DNA of 64,000 nt from Lumbricus terrestris (taxonomy: Eukaryota > Annelida > Clitellata > Crassiclitellata > Lumbricidae): positions 255,001 to 319,000 of the forward strand of contig OX457036.1 of NCBI GenBank assembly GCA_949752735.1. The letters are read 5' to 3'. Positions 58,001 to 64,000 of this stretch are shown here, piece by piece. A program made the position numbers and the translations under genes. The notes beneath the pieces were generated by a model. That model saw nothing but the letters and a program-made list of their open reading frames with translations. It was not told where the DNA came from and did not search any database. The first letter of the stretch is position 1, and every line of letters begins with the position of its first letter.

Positions 58001-61000
58001 ATGTCTGTTCTTTTCATATCGGAGTGTCTTCCTTCTTCGTCATTGACGCTGCTGATAAAACATTTTTCTTCATCAGTTTTCACTTGTGTTATTTAGGTGC
58101 AATGGGTGAGTTAAAAGCGAAGATTTAATAAATTTAACAAGTTGAGTTCAGGCAATTATAAAATTATAAATCGTTTAAAGGTAGGCTATAGCCTAAGCTA
58201 TTGATATCCTAACTGACCATTATTTTTATTTTGTGTGACTTCGTTAGTTAACTAATTTTTTATCTTTAATCAACGCAAACTCTGTTTTGGCCGCTGCAGC
58301 AGAAGAATGTCTAACTTCTTAATATGTCGTTTTCTGTCACAAGGGTCACGATGGTCGAGATGGCGAGACAGGAGTCATCGGACCAATTGGACCACCAGTA
58401 AGTACGGCTGCTCTTTCAGATCATCCTCCATAATTATATAACCAGATCCAGGAAAGTCATTCAGAATAAACTGCTGTTGGAATTGCAGATCAATGATGAA
58501 AACTGCAGCTGTGGTTGAGACTACAACGAAAATATTTCTTCAAAGGAATAAAATTAATTATTATCATGATATTCTATTGACTCAGCGATCGATTAATCTC
58601 CGGAAATTAGTATGCTACATTGAGTCGTGTGTTGAGAGTAAACCCATAAAGCCCCAACCGCCCCCACCGCTACTCAACACACCTCAGATATCAGCTTAAG
58701 CATTAAAGCCATACAGTCCAAAATATTCACCCTAGATCTTGAGTTGCGAGCTGTTCTTTGGCAACAATGAAGCAGCACTCGCTACGGTAGACCTACTTGA
58801 TGATCTATAATTCTGCAAATTAATATTATTGTGCAGATGATTCATCGTGTAATCATTGACTGACAAATGGTAATTACATGATGAGTGAATGAGTAAGCAG
58901 GTAATCAGAAAATATTGTCAGTAACCTCGTAGGCAATAAGTGTGTAGGCCTAATCATCATCGTATATATATAATTTAAAATTATCGTTCGTTATCTCTGA
59001 TCATCCAATGCGAAAATCATCCGAGTAATCGCTTAAACTTTAAGAGAAGGGAATTATCTGTAAGGAAATTCCTTTTCTTTTAGACTTCAAAGTGACACAT
59101 TTTAACTGATGTGATTCAGTATCGATAAGGAATAATTATTGTGTCAGTGTTTTCTTCACATGACGAGGTTTTATCTTTAGACAAATGAACCAATGCAGCC
59201 GCAGTCGTTCGATTCTATGATCATTTCAGACAGTTGTTGCTTACATTATTTTCATCTGTCAACCTCGACTCTTGCTCATTTACCTATCAATGATGTAGCT
59301 ATCTATCATGTTGTACCTATTGATAATTTAGCCATCTATCATGTAAGCATGCATCATAAATTTTGGCCATAATTCATTTAACTCTTAATCTGGTTTTGTT
59401 TAAAGGGTGTACCTGGAACACCTGGCGTCCCTGGAATCCCTGGATACAAAGGATATCGGGTAATTTAGTAGCATCTGACTTTACTTTAAGGAAACAACAT
59501 ATAAATTGTTATGACAATTAAAATTACAAATTTCTTTGCTTAGCAGACATATAAATGCCAGTTATTTTCAGACGTATTAAGAACGTCATGAAACGATTTA
59601 ATTGACGCCAAAATCACTGCATTACACTACATTACATTTATTGCAACTGCCTCTCTAATGACTAATCAATGATGCAAGTAACAAATAAATGGATCAGTAG
59701 AAATCTACAGTCATAACAGACGGATATACATTCAAAGTCTTATCAGTGATGTTATACTGTATTTGATTTTATGCTTTTAGTGGATGCATCCTGCTTAGCA
59801 CTCTCCAGAAACTTCTACAAATTAACTCTCACCTCTTTCTGACAACCGCATCTGTATAACATGCATGTGGGTTATTGTACCCCCAAGTAAAAAATCGAAT
59901 GATGGCCTACCCCCAGGAAAGTCAGGTCAGAAACAAAATGCCATTGCGAGGTCTCCTAGCTTGCAATGACAACTATAGCCTAAAAGTCAATTTAATCATT
60001 GGTAACATCGTTTATTAGTGTCATAATTATATGCTATATAGGAAGCAAAATTTAGTTTGAATCATATCATCTTATCAAAAAATTTAAAAGAAAAATTGGT
60101 CTATAACCCCTGTAAGAACGAGCCAACCTACAGTGCTGCGGGCTTGTTTAGACTAGCGCAGATTTAAAACATCTGCATAATTTGTCAATGTCAGACACAA
60201 ATTAACCCCATTTTTGTTTTTCATAGCAAGATTAGACTAGTTTAAAAACCAGCTTCGCCCAGATATGACGGATACTGAAAGGAATCACAAAAATTAAGGC
60301 TTGATCAGAAATTAATCCTTAGGCCAATTCAGCTCTCTGCTATTTGAGCTCTATAGACTATAGGCCTGCAATAGGTTGAGAATTTCTGGCTTTGGTACTT
60401 TCAACCATTTATACATTATTTAATTGTTTCAAAATTATTGTAATTGGCCTAAACAGAAATATGTTGCATGCACTGTATAGACCTAGTGTGTGAGCCCAAT
60501 TATAGCCTATATATAATTTATTGTGAAAGAAAGAAATTACGATGCTGTTACATGTTGCAACGTTAAAATCATTGCTAATCAAAGAAAAATGGACACAAAG
60601 TTCCTATAAAACTCAAAAATTTTATATTTCTGGAATTTTTCGCGTACCCCTTACCGGCGCCTGGCGTACCCCTAGGGATACGCGTACCACAGTTTGAGAA
60701 CCTCTGTTTTAGTGGATGCATCCTGCTTAGCACTCTCCACAACTTCTACAAATTAACTCTCACCTCTTTCTGACAGCCACATCTGTATAACATGCATGTG
60801 GGTTATTGTACATGCATATTTGCATGCGTGTATCAATGCATAGCTGGATGGATGGGTGAATAGCTGATTAGTGGATAATGGATGGACTTACTTAGTTACT
60901 TAGTCCATCCCGTGCAGAACTGCACATCGGGCACTCTCCACAACTTCTACAACTTCTACAAATTAACTCTCACCTCTTTCTGACAACCGCATCTGTATAA

Positions 61001-63757
61001 CATGCATGTGCGTTATTGTACCCCCAAGTAAAAAATCGAATGATGGCGTACCCCCAGGAAAGTCAGGTCAGAAACAAAATGCCATTGCGAGGTCTCCTAG
61101 CTTGCAATGACAACTATAGCCTAAAAGTCAATTTAATCATTGGTGACATCATTTATTAGTGTCATAATTATGCTATATAGGAAGCAAAATTTAGTTTGAA
61201 TCATATCATCTTATCAAAAAAGGACGGGTAAATTGATGGAGTGCTTCATGCTAATCATTGCTTTTGTAGGGTCTTCCTGGAGCTACAGGAATGAAAGGAG
61301 AAGATGGAAAAGCAGGAGACAGGGTATCATACCTACCTCCTTTATATCTCCATGCTATCAACGATGTAGTTTTGATTATAATCCAAGGAGAGCCTATCAT
61401 TATTGTGTAGTTAGGCCTACCAACTCTGCCAACACTTATTTCATTGTTACAGGTGACCCACTAGCTGAACCTAGATTTCTTAGGGTTGCAATCCTTTGAT
61501 TGCTTGTTCTTTTTCTACTATACGTGTCTCTCTATGTCATGTAAGCTTACTGTTGCTTGGGTTAAAAAAAATTCATGGTTATGGTTAATTTATGGTTAAT
61601 TAAGACGGTATTTTTATTCAGTGGTTGTTGGGAAGACAGTGGTCTTAATAATATTTGTCGAACTCATTTGCAGTTAGACCCTTGACGATATCCTTTGTTT
61701 GTGCTTTTTTAGGGCAACTCTGGTCCAACTGGTTCAGCTGGACCTCCAGGGCCAACGGTAAGAGATACGAAGACGTCAGTTGCCTAGCAACCGATTCTCT
61801 CTTCTGCCTTCAACTGCTTTCTGTTTGAAGTCTGCATTAACAACCGTTGCCTCGGTTTCGTTATCTACTTCTGCCCGAGGTCACCTCTTTTGTAATGATG
61901 TCAAAGGAAGAGTTTCACGAAATGACTACTTTTGCATTTAGATCCATTATAGGCCTACAATAATAAGATCTTCCTTTAATTAACCTAAACGAAGATAAAA
62001 TAACTGAATGCATTCTCATTTAATAAGGAAGTCAGAACGTGTCAACAATTGTCGTACCACCTTGTTATACATGTAGTCTTGTCATTCATGTTGGAGTATA
62101 AAATTGGTCTTATGCATACCGACCTGATTATAAGAAAGACTTTCTTGGATTCTGTGCGAGATCAGTTGATTTTTGTGCATTTGACATACATGCGGAATTG
62201 AGGTTATTAATTATTAGCATAATTATAATTGGACGAATTCACAGAAGTCTGTTGACATATCCAAGCTATGCAGAGGCAGTCAGCGTTTATATCATCCAAA
62301 TTCCATGTTTTCAATGTCGACCACTCGACCCTGCTTAGAACCTCAATTGTATTGTCATCTCATGTAATTATCTATTATATTATCTATTATATTATCTATT
62401 ACATTATATGTTACATATTATATACCTAAATGTGTTTAGTTTTTATGTTGGTGTGATGCGTTTTGTTTGCCAGGGTCAGCGAGGAAATTCGGGCGATCGA
62501 GGACAGGATGGAAGAGAAGGAACTCCGGTTGGTGCTTTGCAACTTGTTTACATATCTATAGGTCGCCATCGGCCGATGCCTAAGGCAGTATTATACTTAT
62601 GTACACTGGTGCAATGGATGCTATTTATGCAGATATTTATGAGCAATACGAGTAGCATCAGCGGATGCAATTGTAAAGTAGTTGAAGTAACCACATTTGT
62701 TTATACCATTCCGGGAACATTTTCTTAGCAGTTCCGGGACTACTCCGAACACTCCAGAAATGTGGTCACCATAGTTGAGCGTTAATAGCACTTAATGTCT
62801 TGTAAGGAAGAGAGCCGATGAGTTGTGTCAAAAATCGCTCAGAGCGAACTATTTGGGTTGTGTGTGGAGGAATTGCTTAACTGCTTCGGTAATTAATGAC
62901 GTGAGTTGCATTTATTGTAGTAGACACATGCATTGCAAATTCCAGATAACAGAGATTCAATTAGTTGCTTCAACTCAAAAAAAGACATGCTAGTAACTAA
63001 GACTGATTGACTGATTGGTCATCATGAGTAACTATAGAATAGTTTTGGTTCGCGTTCAGTGTCTGTTGAGTGTTTTGTTTGCTTAGCGTGACCTGTACGT
63101 GACACATGTGATGTGGAAACGTTGTGTTGTGTCTGTTTCAGGGAATGCGTGGTAACGATGGCCAGCCAGGATTGCCAGGGTCACCGGGGTCACTGGGTCC
63201 ACCAGGCTCACCTGGATTCCCTGGGATTTCTGGACTAAAGGTAAACAAACTGTTACTAAAGTCAATGTCTCCTTTGGTTTTCCGTTTATTGAAAATCGCT
63301 TTCTCTGAATGCCATTATTTGGGGGGGGGCCCGGTAGAGTAATGGTTAACACGCTGGCCAAGAGTGCGAGAGGTAGCAGGTTCGAGCCCCCGTTGGGCGG
63401 ATATGTTTTGTAGGCTGCTATTAGCGCCGTTGTAATTGCAAAGCTGTCTGTTCAGTTAGTATAGTTAAGTTTAATTAAGATTACTGCATAACTTGTAAAT
63501 GTAAAGCGCAGTGCGTCTTGCAGGCGCTCAATTAAATAAAAGATTATTATTATTATTATTATTATTATGTCACTCTCACATACGTTAATTTAATATTCGT
63601 CAAAGGTTATAACGTTTTAGCATATCCGCTTCATCAATGCATTTGTTAATTGTTGTAGGGAGATCAAGGAACACCAGGGGGCCCTGGATCTCAAGGACCC
63701 ACAGGGCCACGAGGACCCAACGGCCAACCAGGCAGTCCAGGAGAACCAGGAACACCA
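55000..63757 (+). CDS. Fibrillar-type collagen alpha chain, part of the triple-helix region, 10 exons seen, gene continues to the right
   Basis: This encodes part of an extracellular-matrix collagen chain. Ten exons are found at 55000-55044, 56021-56074, 57008-57061, 58344-58397, 59406-59459, 61270-61323, 61713-61757, 62474-62527, 63142-63240 and 63659-63757, with lengths 45, 54, 54, 54, 54, 54, 45, 54, 99 and 99 nt. Each starts with an intact glycine codon, ends after a complete triplet, and is flanked by AG and GT. Together they give 68 uninterrupted Gly-X-Y triplets. The 45/54/99 rule and constant phase 0 are the signature of fibrillar (clade A/B/C) collagen genes rather than type IV. Proline is frequent in X and Y, and GxKG and GxRG sites suitable for hydroxylation or crosslinking occur. 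Introns of 0.3 to 1.8 kb carry MITE, LINE and SINE insertions. Neither propeptide is seen with certainty, so the chain type cannot be named. Confidence 0.92.
55362..55777. mobile_element. TA-flanked TIR element in a collagen intron
   Basis: GGGGAGACCGGGGCTGG at the left, GATGGTTGCAACATGTCTCC at the right, with TA at 55360-55361 and 55778-55779. GGTTGCAACA occurs at both ends in opposite sense. A Tc1/mariner-type MITE is likely. Confidence 0.75.
56021..56074 (+). CDS. Collagen exon, 54 nt
   Basis: CTTTTTCAG precedes and GTCAGT follows. It encodes [18 protein letters not shown], six triplets. Confidence 0.9.
56386..56779 (+). repeat. Hexamer repeat (GACATA/GACAGA)n in a collagen intron
   Basis: Mixed GACATA and GACAGA hexamers, interrupted twice by GACAATTAGACATAG. 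Four long minus-strand open frames here are artefacts. Confidence 0.95.
57008..57061 (+). CDS. Collagen exon, 54 nt
   Basis: The acceptor is TGAAAACAG and the donor GTAAGC. It encodes [18 protein letters not shown]. Confidence 0.9.
57860..57957 (+). pseudogene. LINE C-terminal fragment in a collagen intron
   Basis: The frame [20 protein letters not shown] continues WSSLPVEI and stops. The block is equivalent to AIVGPLIWNHLPxEIR of LINE termini. Short and inactive. Confidence 0.5.
58344..58397 (+). CDS. Collagen exon, 54 nt
   Basis: The acceptor is CTGTCACAAG and the donor GTAAGT. It encodes [18 protein letters not shown]. Confidence 0.9.
59406..59459 (+). CDS. Collagen exon, 54 nt
   Basis: The acceptor is TTGTTTAAAG and the donor GTAATT. 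It encodes [18 protein letters not shown]. Confidence 0.9.
59776..61220 (+). repeat. Duplicated and partly triplicated intronic segment
   Basis: TTTTAGTGGATGCATCCTGC at 59776 recurs at 60708. A third copy starts near 60935 (GCACTCTCCACAACTTC) and follows the first to about 61218. Copies 1 and 3 contain GTACCCCCAAGTAAAAAATC; copy 2 reads through with GTACATGCATATTTG and looks like the older uninterrupted form. A MITE right end (CAGTTTGAGAACCTCTG, 60691-60707) closes copy 1. Confidence 0.82.
61270..61323 (+). CDS. Collagen exon, 54 nt
   Basis: The acceptor is TGCTTTTGTAG and the donor GTATCA. It encodes [18 protein letters not shown]. Confidence 0.9.
61713..61757 (+). CDS. Collagen exon, 45 nt
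   Basis: The acceptor is GCTTTTTTAG and the donor GTAAGA. It encodes [15 protein letters not shown]. Confidence 0.9.
62474..62527 (+). CDS. Collagen exon, 54 nt
   Basis: The acceptor is TTTGCCAG. The donor GTTGGT is off consensus but keeps exact triplets. It encodes [18 protein letters not shown]. Confidence 0.87.
63142..63240 (+). CDS. Collagen exon, 99 nt
   Basis: The acceptor is TCTGTTTCAG and the donor GTAAAC. It encodes 11 triplets from [13 protein letters not shown] to GFPGISGLK. The 99-nt size equals a fused 45 plus 54, as in other fibrillar collagens. Confidence 0.92.
63329..63567 (+). mobile_element. tRNA-derived SINE, second family, in a collagen intron
   Basis: GGCCCGGTAGAGTAATGGTT resembles a tRNA A-box region and GGTTCGAGCCC at 63379-63389 is a B box. 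The body differs from the other SINEs and ends AAAGCGCAGTGCGTCTTGC with an (ATT)n tail. It does not fold as a tRNA at the acceptor stem. Confidence 0.7.
63659..63757 (+). CDS. Collagen exon, 99 nt
   Basis: The acceptor is TTGTTGTAG and the donor GTAAGT. It encodes 11 triplets from [13 protein letters not shown] to GSPGEPGTP. This is the last exon before the window ends; 63758-64000 is intron. Confidence 0.92.
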
Positions 63758-64000
63758 GTAAGTCATTGCCCTAGTCAGACATTGATTACTCGCGAGTCAT
63801 TGATTCAGGACTAATTAATAGGTCAGTGTCTCAGTGAGACCAAGTAAGTCATTGACCCTGCACGAGTGAATGTCGTTGACCCAGTAAGTCCTTGGTAGTT
63901 TTCTAGCTACAGACAATAATTACTTGCTTCCGAACTTATCTGAAGTCTCGGAAGATATAAGATGCTACATCGTATTTCGATTAATTATCTGGTAAAGAAT

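Noticed and set aside
63329..63400. tRNA gene in the collagen intron
   Set aside because: Same reasoning: a pol III head of a SINE with an (ATT)n tail, no acceptor pairing.

Overview
This is eukaryotic nuclear DNA from an invertebrate animal. Four intron-split genes with animal-type exon structure sit in a matrix of transposon remnants and simple repeats. I cannot name the species. The many TAGGCCTA-like words and the CR1-type LINEs with tRNA-derived SINEs would suit a marine invertebrate, but that is a weak inference.

Genes, left to right. (1) 2241-8384 (+): the 3' part of a multiple inositol polyphosphate phosphatase (MINPP1-like) gene, five phase-compatible exons; the exon with the RHG catalytic motif is not in view. 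(2) 18692-19900 (-): a single coding exon for a 402-residue protein with two C2H2 zinc fingers, preceded by a splice acceptor. (3) 23842-30875 (+): a complete three-exon macrophage migration inhibitory factor (MIF) gene. Its first intron of 5.6 kb is packed with transposons. (4) 55000-63757 (+): ten consecutive Gly-X-Y exons of 45, 54 or 99 bp, all phase 0, from the triple helix of a fibrillar-type collagen that continues off the right edge. Three candidate non-collagenous exons (50155, 52365, 54584) and a possible signal-peptide exon (37635) may be its 5' part.

The rest is repeats. Eleven MITE-like elements have exact 8-bp target duplications and hAT-style ends, and a twelfth has a 7/8 match. 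Two of these have grown internal tandem arrays (69-bp and 86-bp units). There are also a TTAA-flanked piggyBac-like mini-element, two TA-flanked elements, several 3' fragments of non-LTR retrotransposons, and tRNA-derived SINEs whose 3' ends match a LINE tail. A 2.3-kb, very homogeneous 28-bp minisatellite lies between two SINEs at 12661-15001. Four large fold-back structures (10.3-11.4, 20.3-21.3, 24.1-25.9 and 26.2-28.1 kb) share a short degenerate internal motif. The 24.1-25.9 kb copy has one pair of inverted repeats enclosing two further hairpins side by side. I regard this fold-back family as the most likely undescribed item here.

The genes look unrelated and share no operon-like logic. 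From about 36 to 50 kb the sequence is mostly microsatellite with scattered transposon ends.
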